Source of the DNA: Bugula neritina
Taxonomy: Eukaryota; Bryozoa; Gymnolaemata; Cheilostomatida; Bugulidae
DNA: 64,000 nt
Direction: 5' to 3'
NCBI GenBank assembly: GCA_964035545.1
Contig: OZ037765.1
Location: forward strand, 11,836,698 to 11,900,697
Under the pieces are notes generated by a model. That model did no database searches. It saw only the letters and a program-made list of their open reading frames with translations, and was not told the DNA's origin. The position numbers and the translations under genes are program-made. Positions 23,701 to 32,674 of the stretch are shown in pieces. Each line of letters begins with the position of its first letter. Position 1 is the first letter of the stretch.

Positions 23701-25947
23701 CTGGAGCCATACCTGCAATTTTTTTCCTGTCCTGTTTACGGTGAATGAACCCTTTGCAAACATTCCATAAACTTCTGGAGTAGATTCAGGCAAATTTAGC
23801 ATATCAATAAGGTATATAGGCAGCCACCTTGAGTAGTTTGTGCGATCATATGCAAAAAATACTGGTAGCATTGCCTGCATACTGTCCAAATATAATTGCC
23901 AGTTGCCACTACGCTCAGCTCGAATAAATCCCAACATGGCTTCTACTGCATGAAGGTAGGAATTCCAGAACATTGAAAGGTTAGATTTTAATTTAGTGTC
24001 AGAATCAAACTTTTTTATAGCAGTAGCAACTTTATCTGCAACAGTGGTCCATTCACGCAAGTTATCGTCAATAGAAATACGTATTATGAGACTCTAATGG
24101 GTCAAACTGATCATTTTATTGAAGCCGTTCCGAAAGAAATTTTAGTTTCTGCCTTGATATTGCCTCATACAAAATCTTGTGTGCCCGTACACCTCTGTTA
24201 TTATGCTTACCACATAGCACCTGTTTCACTGTAACTTCAGAATATATATCACTGTGTACAAGAACTTGGGCGAGGCCGCTTGATTTTACCATTTTGCCAA
24301 GTGCTGCCATGTAATTCATCAAGATATGAAAACCGCCCATTCGAATTATTGTGTTTGAAAATTCAGTTGGTTTGTTCCATTGAATCTCTTTGGCCATCTT
24401 GTAGATAGCTTGGTCAAATGTAATTACTGAATGTTTCTGATTTAAAACTTTCATAGTTTTCTTTAGCTGCAGAAGGATTGTATAAATTGTTGATGGATCT
24501 GTTGATGGTGCATTAATCATTGGGCAATACCCAATGACTGATCTTTTATTAGCTTCTGTGGCAACCAAATTTCTTACATTAAAGCTACTCCAGCTGGGGC
24601 AGTTATGTGTAGAAGGACTTATATCCAATTGAAATAGTTTGATTGGGGCAAGTCTTGCCAATAGCCATGCTGTATTTAGATTACATGAATCCTCAAGTGA
24701 CTTTTTCATATTCAGCAATGTCTCTTGACTAAGTTTTGTGATAAAATATGATTTTGAGAGCAACGCAGATGTGATTTTAACAGCATGTAAATGCAAAAAA
24801 GCAGGCTGTAAGAGTAAAGCATGCAAATGCAAGCGCCTGATGATGAAATGCTGTGGTTTATGTGAATGTTTCGATTGCAACAACGAAAGTGGCCAGTCTT
24901 CTTTTTCAAACAAAGAGCCTGATTATGATGATGATGGCAACAAACACAGTTCTGATGAAGAGTTATAATATATTTAATTTGGTATATAAACGCTAGAGAT
25001 AACAAAACTTTGTAATAAAGCTTGATCTATTGTAAATTAAAATTTTAAATACTATCTTATTTATAAATAAATACAATTACAAATGTCTACCAATATCTGA
25101 TATAAAAGAGCATAGTAATTGCTTGTGATGCTGAAATCATAATATTACTTTTTTATGAACCATATTTTATGTTACTATACTTATGGATAAAAAAATCGAA
25201 TATTAGTGGTCTGTTAATTATTGCTGACACTCAATTTATACAGTAAATATTGAATATTAATACTCAATAGTATTGATCGTAATCAATGATTCAAAATAAG
25301 TCAATAAGCTAATATAAATACGCTAAGAATACATTTTTATCATGCTGATGTTGTTCCTATCAACAAAGAGCAATATTATTGGGTAGAAATGCAATAATTT
25401 TTAACGGAGGAGATAACTCCCGTTTTATGTTTTTTATTTGTCATGGTTGGGAAAGATGTTATATAGTTCAGAACGTAATGAAAATCGGAGAGCATTATTA
25501 GAACACAATAGAGTATTTTCATACCAAAAATCAACATTCTAAATGCTAGAACAGAAAAGTAGCAGTTTAGAGAATATCCGGTATATGCAAAAAAGTAGTT
25601 TGTCATATTATAGGCTCCGCCCACTTTTTTATTTTTGGTCCAAACTTTTGTTAGAGAAAGTTTCATATGTGTATAACATTCCTTGAAAATATTTTTAATG
25701 TCAAACTTAAACTACTCAGAAAATTAAATATTTAGAGTTCCAAAGTCCCCCCTTGAAAAATGCTGAACCCCTGTATATCCACCCCTCTCACGAGAGAACC
25801 CCCCCCAGATACAAAAAAAAAGGTACTCGCAGATCTGAGATCAGTAGAATGTTGGCTTTGCAGTGATATATAGCAACAAAGGTTAGTATTGATGTGCTCC
25901 ACCCGCCCATTTTTGCATGTTGGCACCCCCACTATATGCCACAAACT

Positions 25948-26028
<81 letters not shown>

Positions 26029-26657
26029 ATTATACATGTACACAATACACATATACATAATATAGTACATTAATGATGAAACTGTTTTAAAAGCTAAAAC
26101 GTAAAACTGAACCTTTTTAGACACTGGCATGTTCCAATATGGTTCTAAAACATCATCATCAATGTCAGCCATTTTCATGCCTAAACGTTGAGCTAAAGGT
26201 TTCACCACAGAAGATTTTCCAGCTCCAGGACAGCCCATTAAAAAGATATTATTCTGTAAACAAGAACGGAGGCAATCTATCAGCTCATTAAAATACATTG
26301 CATATATATTTCACACATTTCAACAACGAAATAAAATTGAAAGAAGTTTCGACAAGTTTATGAGAGTATCATGCATTGAATCATGAATAAACAGAAGTGG
26401 TACTGACAGCAAATATGACTTTGCACACAAAAATAAGAGAAAAAAAAGATTATTTAATAAAACAACATTTTATTCTAATGAAATTATTTATTTCTCACGC
26501 TGCTTTTAATTTTTTCTGGTGTACTGGCAAGATTTTCAGACATGTGCATCGAAGCAATATGACATCTTTGATAGAATTGGCGATGTTGATGCTTGTATAG
26601 CTTTCGAGTTATTGCTGGGAAAAACCTTGCGATAGAAAATCCTGTACATGGAGCCAT
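14701..26657 (-). CDS. THNSL1: THNSL1, threonine synthase-like 1
   Basis: This is a probable mitochondrial protein with a shikimate-kinase-like domain joined to a PLP-dependent threonine-synthase-like domain; the animal substrate is unclear. I rebuilt 16 in-frame exons, 739 codons (human 743): 26657-26499, 26253-26113, 20392-20254, 19962-19873, 19575-19429, 19277-19060, 18796-18597, 18204-18134, 17832-17734, 17255-17153, 16778-16613, 16358-16257, 16051-15899, 15444-15354, 15227-14965, 14778-14701. Exon 1 is presequence-like (MAPCTGFSIARFF). The P-loop GCPGAGKS is at residues 60-67. The PLP lysine lies in GPTASFKDMA (about 342), and the phosphate loop is SGDTGG (about 373). Exon 14 ends in a GC donor (GCAAGT) and exon 2 in a weak GTTCAG donor. 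Intron 2 (5.7 kb) holds a SINE, the inverted-arm element and an AT microsatellite. Exon 1 is the least certain part. Confidence 0.92.
20507..20721 (+). mobile_element. tRNA-derived SINE, copy 2 (fuller)
   Basis: The A box TGGTCTAGGGG lies at 20518-20528 and a B-box-like GAATTCGAGCC about 40 bp later, the normal tRNA-gene spacing. The body matches 12450-12632 and ends CTTGCGTGAGT. Imperfect target duplications ATATACTCATTTTACA (20491-20506) and ATATTCATTTTACA (about 20722) flank it. It lies in THNSL1 intron 2, opposite to the gene. Confidence 0.85.
20764..21952 (+). repeat. Left arm of the inverted repeat
   Basis: This 1189-bp arm contains the 3' UTR and the C-terminal CXC coding end of the minus-strand remnant (stop near 21725). 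It also has a 96-codon open frame at 21027-21317, with a partner frame in the other arm that differs at two residues. I do not treat that frame as a gene. Confidence 0.9.
21725..24740 (-). pseudogene. Decayed XPG/FEN1-like plus TSO1/CXC protein gene, N-terminally truncated
   Basis: The minus strand gives long pieces (24740-24116, 24060-23677, 23572-22814, then broken pieces to 21725). They belong to a large hypothetical family I know from many invertebrates. The motif order resembles FEN1/XPG nucleases: IIIDGMCILH (D codon at 22991-22993), VVFDVYSETSIKAQ (about 22840-22890), an EAD triad (22572-22580), SVDTNVAI (about 22500), then TGCDSVSS followed by KKRALEVL (about 22270-22325). The C terminus has a TSO1-type cysteine run (CKCKKAGCKSKACKCK) and an acidic tail. 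N-terminal helical segments include IRMGGFHILMNYMAALG. At least four frame breaks or stops make it dead. The gene's own N terminus is missing and the right arm begins instead. The nuclease assignment is my inference from motif order. Confidence 0.7.
24741..24968 (+). pseudogene. Inverted duplicate of the CXC coding end inside the right arm
   Basis: Plus-strand reading gives the same CXC domain and acidic tail (SNKEPDYDDDGNKHSSDEEL) as the left arm at 21952-21725. It is a headless copy in inverted orientation, showing that the arm includes coding sequence. Confidence 0.85.
24741..25934 (-). repeat. Right arm of the inverted repeat
   Basis: Reverse complement of 20764-21952, with small indels in the A and G runs near 25800-25822 and few substitutions. 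Confidence 0.9.
25952..26024. repeat. (AT)n microsatellite
   Basis: About 36 uninterrupted AT units next to the inverted-arm element, inside THNSL1 intron 2. Confidence 0.97.
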
Positions 26658-27202
26658 GATGAATTCAATAATATCTTCTTTAACTTAATAACTGCTTTAT
26701 CCTGATAGTTCCAACACAATTGCTGCAACAAAAAATAACTGAAGATAAATTATTACCACACAACACAAACCCCAGATTAGTCAAGTAAGACGATGTCAGA
26801 ATAACATGTACATAGGCCTACACGTAGCTTTCTCTTGCATAGAAAAATAAAAAAACATGACTTAATGCAAATAACAATATTCATAGCCTCCGGTATACCA
26901 ATGAGTAAAAATGTATGGCCTATAAAAAGCGTGAAGACTGTACTTTGAAGTGCTAGGAAATTTTAAAAGTTTGCTTCGTGTTCAAATTACAATGCCAGTT
27001 TTTAGTCCTTTTTTGAGCTACGTGAAATACCTAGTAAAATTACTCCCACATTGATAATTATACTATGAATCATTCAACTTCAAACCGGTAGGACATCAAA
27101 CTGCTTCTATAGGACACTGAGGCAGTAAGTCCTGAAGTGCCCGGAGTCTTATAAGTATCAAAAATACTTATACAGCATGAAATTATTAGCACCAAAACTA
27201 TT
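26658..27202. other. 5' flank of THNSL1, no gene seen
   Basis: AT-rich. It should hold the THNSL1 promoter. I found no TATA box or repeat that I can support. Confidence 0.45.
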
Positions 27203-27475
27203 GGTAGATGGCCCAAACCGACCTGAGGAGTGAAAAATTTTCAAGAGAATTTCAACTTTTCTTGACTGCCACCGCGAAGGATACTGCCGAAAGCAGAGAA
27301 AAGAGTGCACATTTACTACGGACTATTGGCGCAGCGGCAGTCAAATATATGGATCATTTAACAGGACTGACAAGAATGATGAAACTGACTACAAGAAGGT
27401 ACTTGAGCAATTGGATGAGTAATGCAAGCCAAGAATAAAATGGGTAACTAAAACTGACTCCTTTACTGACAAGTT
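27203..27475 (+). pseudogene. Ty3-type gag fragment
   Basis: The frame 27208-27438 contains FSREFQLFLTATAKD and LLRTIGAAAVKYMDHLTGLT, then a broken KVLEQLDE/CKPR stretch. It resembles the capsid region of Mag-type Gag, where an (F)xLFLxAxG segment precedes LLxxIGxxAxxVY and YCxPR. No LTR or pol lies nearby. Confidence 0.55.
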
Positions 27476-27707
27476 GTAAACAGGAGATTACAATCATTGA
27501 CAAAATTTTGACTAAACTACATTTTGTGGTAAATTTCAGAGTTACCTCCCCTGTTTCTACATGCCACTTCAAGAACATCAACTCATATCTTAACGATAGT
27601 ATATTATTTATCCACCGATTAGGAATCCCATTTTCCCCCCTATTCTTTGCATAATACCCACATACTTGGTTAAGGTCAATTTTGCTAATTCATGTAAACC
27701 CACAGTT

Positions 27708-27795
27708 GATCGAGTTTCGGCACGCCGCGGCCGACATGACGAGTGTCGGTTTCCGATATTCGGAATGTCGGCATGCCCTGCCGAACTTCGGCTGG
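27708..27795 (+). repeat. GC-rich TTCGG/CCGAA cluster
   Basis: Dense TTTCGG, TGTCGG, TTCCGA, CCGAAC and TTCGGC units resemble the CCGAA-rich core of the nearby Ty3 LTR (28610-28703). It may be an old LTR scrap. Confidence 0.45.
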
Positions 27796-27797
27796 CC

Positions 27798-28160
27798 CAG
27801 CAATAACAAAAAGATATGTTTTATGAGATCTGCTATCAAACTCCATATTAAACTAGCTGTGACCCTGCACAGCTTGGCAGTAGGGGCAAGTTTACCATCG
27901 ATAGCGTTCCATTACAGACTAGGAAAACCAACAGTTCGTGGGATAGTAAACGACACGTGCAAAACACTGTATGAAGCACTGCAGCCACGATTAAAGACAC
28001 AAAAACAGTAAAAAAAACAATTGGGATGTTTAGTGAGGTTTGTCTGACGAAACTGCAAAAGAGTGGGATGGTAAGAATGAAATTGTCATCACCATACACA
28101 TTTTTTGTTAAAAATAGCAAAAGAGAGAGTTTTAATAATCAGTTGACAATGATTGCCTGA
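27798..28160 (+). pseudogene. PIF/Harbinger transposase N-terminal fragment (copy a)
   Basis: Plus-strand reading gives KLAVTLHSLAVGASLPSIAF, then a YRLGKPTVRGIVNDTC helix-turn-helix-like segment and KTLYEAL. This is the conserved N-terminal region of HARBI1-type proteins. Reading stops before the DDE domain. The same about 360-bp block recurs at 44658-45018. Confidence 0.75.
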
Positions 28161-28553
28161 CCGCAACAGGTAGGTGGTAAAACCCATAAACCTTCCGTAA
28201 TTCAGTAAGTGAAGTTACTACAGTATTTTATAATTCATCATATTAGTTCAACCAAGTCTACCTCAGCGGATGAGGTGACTCTTGAAACAAAAAGAGAGAC
28301 CATGAACCGTGCTTGTGAATAAATACTATGATCAACATTTACCTTTTTGGTGTTGAGCAGAACTTCTTTTTTTTACTTGAAAAAATCCGCAACTCTTCCT
28401 TGTGCTATGGTGATACTGATGAGTGAACACCTGAGATTTTTCATATCTCGTTGGTACAGCGAATTAATGAGAACAATCGAAATGCTAATGGAGGTAGACA
28501 TTGCCGAATATGGAAAATTCATTTGAAGACTTATGTAATCTAAATACAGCATG

Positions 28554-28902
28554 TGTGATAGATTGTGCCTTGGTTTTGTTGTTTGCTAAATAATGTTAAT
28601 TGAGGTCCGATGTTCGGAGTTCCGAGTTTCGGCTTGTCCGAAGATCGGTTCTCCCGATCTTCGGCCCTGCCGAATTTCGGAGCTACCGAACTTCGGACCA
28701 CACACACAAAAGATTCTTTGTTCTATGTTCTTTTGTTCGCTGTATATAAAAGCAGGCGAGTTACGGTGTAGAGGCAGTCTACTACTGGAGCTCGCCTGGA
28801 CAAGTTGATATTATTTTTCTACTATAATAAACATTTTGAACTCTACTATTTCAACCTATCTTGTTCTGCACTAAGTTACATTCAACCCACAAGTTTATCA
28901 CA
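28554..28902 (+). repeat. 5' LTR of Ty3 element 2 with promoter and poly(A) signals
   Basis: Contains a CCGAA/TTCGG-rich core (28610-28703), a TATA box TATATAAA at 28743-28750 and AATAAA at 28826-28831. These fit a U3-R-U5 arrangement. Confidence 0.95.
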
Positions 28903-28903
28903 T

Positions 28904-28920
28904 TGGTGGCAGCGGTGGGA
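28904..28920 (+). other. Primer binding site of Ty3 element 2 (tRNA-Leu type)
   Basis: TGGTGGCAGCGGTGGGA, one base after the LTR. It is complementary over 17 bases to an animal tRNA-Leu 3' end of the type TCCCACCGCTGCCACCA. Confidence 0.85.
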
Positions 28921-28948
28921 TTCTGAATACTAGTGTAAGACGAACAAG

Positions 28949-31900
28949 ATGGCTCCAGGGGGTGAGGAGGCGACCCCTGGAGCAGCCGCGACACCAACCC
29001 TCACTGTGGAGGCTTTGGTGACAGCCCTCCGAGAGTTGCAGGGGACAGGGCAGGCGCCACCTGGTGACAGGTACCGCCTCAGTCCCCCGACTTTTGGAGG
29101 TGATGGGGATGTGGAGCAATTCATCCGGGAGTTCCAGGACGTGGCCACCATCGCTGAATGGCCAGTGCGGGTGCGCGTCCTCCAACTCCGGGCCTGTTTG
29201 ACAGGCCGGGCCAAGAGTTTCGCTCTGGGGCCCGATGAAGCACACATCTTACGTGCCCTAAGGGCCAGGTTTGGCGTGACGTCAGAAGAGGCGTCTGACC
29301 GCCTACAGGCCCTGAGAAGGGACAGGAGGACATCGTTGGAGGACCACGCCAACGTGGTGGAACGCTTGGCCCAGGCTGCTTTCAGCCATGCTACCGGAAC
29401 GGAAAGACAGCGCCTGGTGTACAACGCGTTTTTCCGGAGTATAAATCATCCTGACTTCCAACGCTATTGGATGGCTGGCAAGGTGGGCAGCCTGGACGAA
29501 GCTCTGGAAACGGGTAAAGCCTATTCCCAGGTAGAGGAGCTTCAAGGACCAAGATTCACCGCCCGCCAGGTGGTCGATGAGGAGACCACCATGCCTGCTA
29601 AACCTCAAGTAGCGGCCGCAGCAACTGAGTCATCAGAGCAGACTCAGCTCACCATGTTGGTAGACATGGTGAAGGGCCTGCAGGCTACAGTGACCGAGTT
29701 GCAACGAGGCCAGACGGGTAGAAGGCTCCCGGAGTGCGGGACGACCCTACCCGCCCCTCTCAACTCACCTGCTGGGGGTGCGGAGACACTGTCCGAAAGG
29801 CAATCTGCCTTTAAACAACCAGGGCTCACGGTAACTTCCGCCAACCGTGGGCCCCAAGCCAATCCCACCCGGGACAGGGCTCAGAGGAGGACTGAGAGGA
29901 CCTCGATGGAGCTTGCCGATACCGAGTGGCAAGCACCGCGGAGATCTCGGAGGCCGAAAGGTCAGCCCGATCCTCCCGCCATGCCACTCGAAGCCCGGGT
30001 GAAGTCAACAGACGTAGGATGGCAGGCACCTCGGAGATCTCGGAGACCGCAAGGTCTACCCGATCCTCCGGCCTGGCCACTCCAGAACCGGTTCGCGGGA
30101 TTGCCCGAGGAGGTTGTGGAGGAGGACTCAGCTTACTCGCAAGAGTACCCCAAGCTACCCTCCCAACCTCAGAAAACCCCCGTCGTCTCCAAGACGAAAA
30201 GGAGGCCCGCAGTGCGGACCCAAGTTGTGTCTCCCCCAGAGACTGACCGCTCCAGGAGCACCCAGCCGTACGGAAGAGGCTACTTCCTGCCCGGAAAAAT
30301 TTCGGGTAAAGCTGCCACATTCCTACTGGACACTGGGTGCACTACCAACCTGTTGAGTAGGCGTCTCTTCGACACTCTTGGTGCACGAGAGCGGGCGAGC
30401 CTTGAGCCGTATGAAGGTGCGCATGGTACGTTGGCGGACGGATCATGCATTCCTTTTTACGGCGTCATTTCACTGCCTGGACGCGTTCGTGATCAAGCGA
30501 TTCACGAGACGTTCATAGTCAGCCAGCTGAAGAAAGACGCCATCCTGGGAATGCCGTTTCTGGAGAAACACCAGTGTCGCATGGATTTCCAGAAGTCGGT
30601 GGTGGTGATGGCTGTAAAGGAACTTGTCTGTGTGGACAAGTTTGGCAGGCCCTTGGTGGGCGGAGTCCAGGTAGTGCGGGACTGCACAGTTCCGGGAAAA
30701 TCCAAGGCGACTCTCCGCTGCAGAGTCAACTGCAAGGAGATCGCCGGCCTGGGGGTGGTTGAAGGAACGCACGGAGCGATCCGACTAGCAAACAGCCTGA
30801 ATCGGCTAGACTGTCGGCAAGAGCTCCTCGTGCAGTGCATCAACCCCTTCACGGAACCTGTCCGATTATCGGCCGGAGCGATGGTGGGGAAGTACCACTC
30901 CATCCAGGAGACAGATGTGGGTCTGGCACTGGAAACAGTAACCGACACCCAGGGAAACCCCCCTCACACCCGCCGAGGAGCAGTCCCGGAGCACGTGGCT
31001 GACCTGTATAGTGGAGCATGTGGAAACTGCACGAGTAGTACTGAACGCCAAGTACTGGCTCAACTACTCGCGGAGTACAGTGAAGTCTTCAGCCGTGGCG
31101 ATGGAGACATGGGGCTGACCAAGGTTATTTCCCACGAGATACCCCTGGCAGCCGGCACCACTCCCATCAGGCAGCCCACCCGACGTCTAGGCCCAGAGAA
31201 GGAGGTGAGCCGACAGGTACAGGATCTTCTCGACCGGGATCTGATTGAGCCTGCCCACGGTGCGTGGAGCTCTCCCGTAGTCCTGGTCAAGAAGAAGGAT
31301 GGTAGCTGGAGATTCTGCGTGGACTACCGCAGACTCAACAGCGTTACCATCCAGGACGCCTACCCTCTCCCGCGGATAGATGAGTCTCTGGATGCCCTCG
31401 CGGGTAGCAAGTACTTCAGTACTTTGGACCTGCTTAGCGGGTACTGGCAAGTGCCCCTAAGTCCTGATGCCCAGGACAAAGCAGCGTTCATCACTCGCGA
31501 CAGGCTCTGGAAGTGGAAAGTACTGCCATTTGGACTGACGTCCGCCCCGGCAACTTTCCAACGGCTGATGGAGCAGGTCCTCAGTGGATTACACTGGAAG
31601 ACCCTCCTCATCTATCTAGATGATGTCATTGTCATCTCCTCAGACTTTTCGACTCATGTCAGTCGTCTGCGGGAGGTCTTTGACCGTCTCCGCGCAGCCG
31701 GACTGAAATTGAAGTCCTCTAAGTGTGCACTCCTGCAGCCGGAGGTCACGTACCTGGGCCATGTGGTTGGCCGCGACAGGGTCGCTACCGACCCGGAGAA
31801 GGTACAGGCTGTGAAGGAGTGGGCTGTCCCCCGCGACCTCCCTGAGTTGCGCGCATTCCTGGGCCTAGTAGGTTACTACCGGCAGTACATACCTGGGTTC

Positions 31901-32674
31901 GCAGGGGTGGCTCAGCCGTTAAATTGGCTGACCGCAAAGGGGGTCCGGTGGCAGTGGACACAGGAGGAGCAGCAGGCATTCGGCCACCTCAAGCAACGGC
32001 TAATGGAGGCGCCAATCCTGGCGTACCCTAATCCAGCTAAGGAGTACATCCTGGACACCGACGCCAGCGACCACAGTATGGGAGCTGTCCTGTCCCAAGT
32101 CCAGGGTGGAAGTGAGGTGGTTGTGGCTTACTACAGCAAGACTCTCGCGGCCGCCGAGAAGAACTACTGCACTACTAGGAAGGAGCTCCTAGCCGTAGTC
32201 AAGGCGGTCAAGCACTTCCGGCCATATTTGTATGGGAGAACGTTCCGATTGCGAACAGACCATGCATCATTGATATGGCTGTGTAAACGTGCGGAGCCTT
32301 CGAGCCAAAGAGCTCGTTGGCTGGAGATTCTTGCTGAGTTCTCCTACCGGATAGAACACCGTGCCGGCCCGAAGCACGGGAATGCCGACGGCATGAGTCG
32401 TCGGCCGGTTGAGGACTGTAAGCAATGCCTGCATATAGAGAGACGGGACGGGGGACCCGCTTGCCTTGACGTAGAGACAGAATTAGGGGAGGGCGCCGTC
32501 TATCGGTGGAAGCACGGCCATCTTCTGACCGAAACCCACTCTGACGACGTCCAGGCACTTCATGCCAACCCCACTCTGTATCAGAACGTCAAGGAACCGT
32601 GCCGACTCCAGGAGACGCTACCCGGCGCGGTAGCAGACATTTTTCTGGGCCAAGAGGGAGGGCCGACGACCTAG
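28949..32674 (+). CDS. Ty3 element 2 Gag-Protease-RT-RNase H polyprotein
   Basis: One frame of 1241 codons fuses Gag and Pol without a frameshift. Gag (about residues 1-250) has the retrotransposon gag core with LSPPTFGGDGDVEQFIREF; I see no CCHC knuckle. A basic, Arg/Pro-rich repeat region follows, including a duplicated WQAPRRSRRPxGxPDPP unit near 331 and 358. Protease has DTGCTT at about 461. RT has the LPFGLTSAP and YLDD motifs, the latter at about 889. RNase H begins DTDASDHSMG near 1036 and ends near HGNADGMSRRP. The frame then runs into a stop at 32672 because of a frame change in a T run near 32643. Integrase continues in another frame, so as it stands this product lacks integrase. 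Confidence 0.93.
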   Translation: MAPGGEEATPGAAATPTLTVEALVTALRELQGTGQAPPGDRYRLSPPTFGGDGDVEQFIREFQDVATIAEWPVRVRVLQLRACLTGRAKSFALGPDEAHILRALRARFGVTSEEASDRLQALRRDRRTSLEDHANVVERLAQAAFSHATGTERQRLVYNAFFRSINHPDFQRYWMAGKVGSLDEALETGKAYSQVEELQGPRFTARQVVDEETTMPAKPQVAAAATESSEQTQLTMLVDMVKGLQATVTELQRGQTGRRLPECGTTLPAPLNSPAGGAETLSERQSAFKQPGLTVTSANRGPQANPTRDRAQRRTERTSMELADTEWQAPRRSRRPKGQPDPPAMPLEARVKSTDVGWQAPRRSRRPQGLPDPPAWPLQNRFAGLPEEVVEEDSAYSQEYPKLPSQPQKTPVVSKTKRRPAVRTQVVSPPETDRSRSTQPYGRGYFLPGKISGKAATFLLDTGCTTNLLSRRLFDTLGARERASLEPYEGAHGTLADGSCIPFYGVISLPGRVRDQAIHETFIVSQLKKDAILGMPFLEKHQCRMDFQKSVVVMAVKELVCVDKFGRPLVGGVQVVRDCTVPGKSKATLRCRVNCKEIAGLGVVEGTHGAIRLANSLNRLDCRQELLVQCINPFTEPVRLSAGAMVGKYHSIQETDVGLALETVTDTQGNPPHTRRGAVPEHVADLYSGACGNCTSSTERQVLAQLLAEYSEVFSRGDGDMGLTKVISHEIPLAAGTTPIRQPTRRLGPEKEVSRQVQDLLDRDLIEPAHGAWSSPVVLVKKKDGSWRFCVDYRRLNSVTIQDAYPLPRIDESLDALAGSKYFSTLDLLSGYWQVPLSPDAQDKAAFITRDRLWKWKVLPFGLTSAPATFQRLMEQVLSGLHWKTLLIYLDDVIVISSDFSTHVSRLREVFDRLRAAGLKLKSSKCALLQPEVTYLGHVVGRDRVATDPEKVQAVKEWAVPRDLPELRAFLGLVGYYRQYIPGFAGVAQPLNWLTAKGVRWQWTQEEQQAFGHLKQRLMEAPILAYPNPAKEYILDTDASDHSMGAVLSQVQGGSEVVVAYYSKTLAAAEKNYCTTRKELLAVVKAVKHFRPYLYGRTFRLRTDHASLIWLCKRAEPSSQRARWLEILAEFSYRIEHRAGPKHGNADGMSRRPVEDCKQCLHIERRDGGPACLDVETELGEGAVYRWKHGHLLTETHSDDVQALHANPTLYQNVKEPCRLQETLPGAVADIFLGQEGGPTT

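Larger units (their letters stand above)
20764..25934. mobile_element. 5.17-kb unit with 1.19-kb inverted arms around a CXC/XPG-like pseudogene
   Basis: The arms 20764-21952 and 24741-25934 are reverse complements, with only scattered differences that I could count by eye. The outer tips are TAGTGGGGGTGCC and GGCACCCCCACTA. The flanks read TAT on both sides (20761-20763, 25935-25937), a possible 3-bp target duplication. Between them lies a minus-strand gene remnant. The left arm contains its 3' end, and the right arm carries an inverted second copy of that end. No DDE transposase is seen. The unit sits in THNSL1 intron 2, next to an AT microsatellite. It may be a DNA transposon of an unfamiliar type, or an inverted duplication made during insertion. 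Confidence 0.8.

Noticed and set aside
20764-25934. Polinton/Maverick or piggyBac element
   Set aside because: No 6-bp or TTAA duplication, no integrase or polymerase genes, and no DDE motifs.
25952-26024. CRISPR-like or regulatory array
   Set aside because: Plain AT dinucleotide repeat without spacers. No CRISPR array is present anywhere in this eukaryotic window.
25732-26298. 188-codon frame as a single exon of THNSL1
   Set aside because: Only 26113-26253 matches THNSL1. The rest reads through intron, the AT microsatellite (Ile-Tyr repeats) and the transposon arm.
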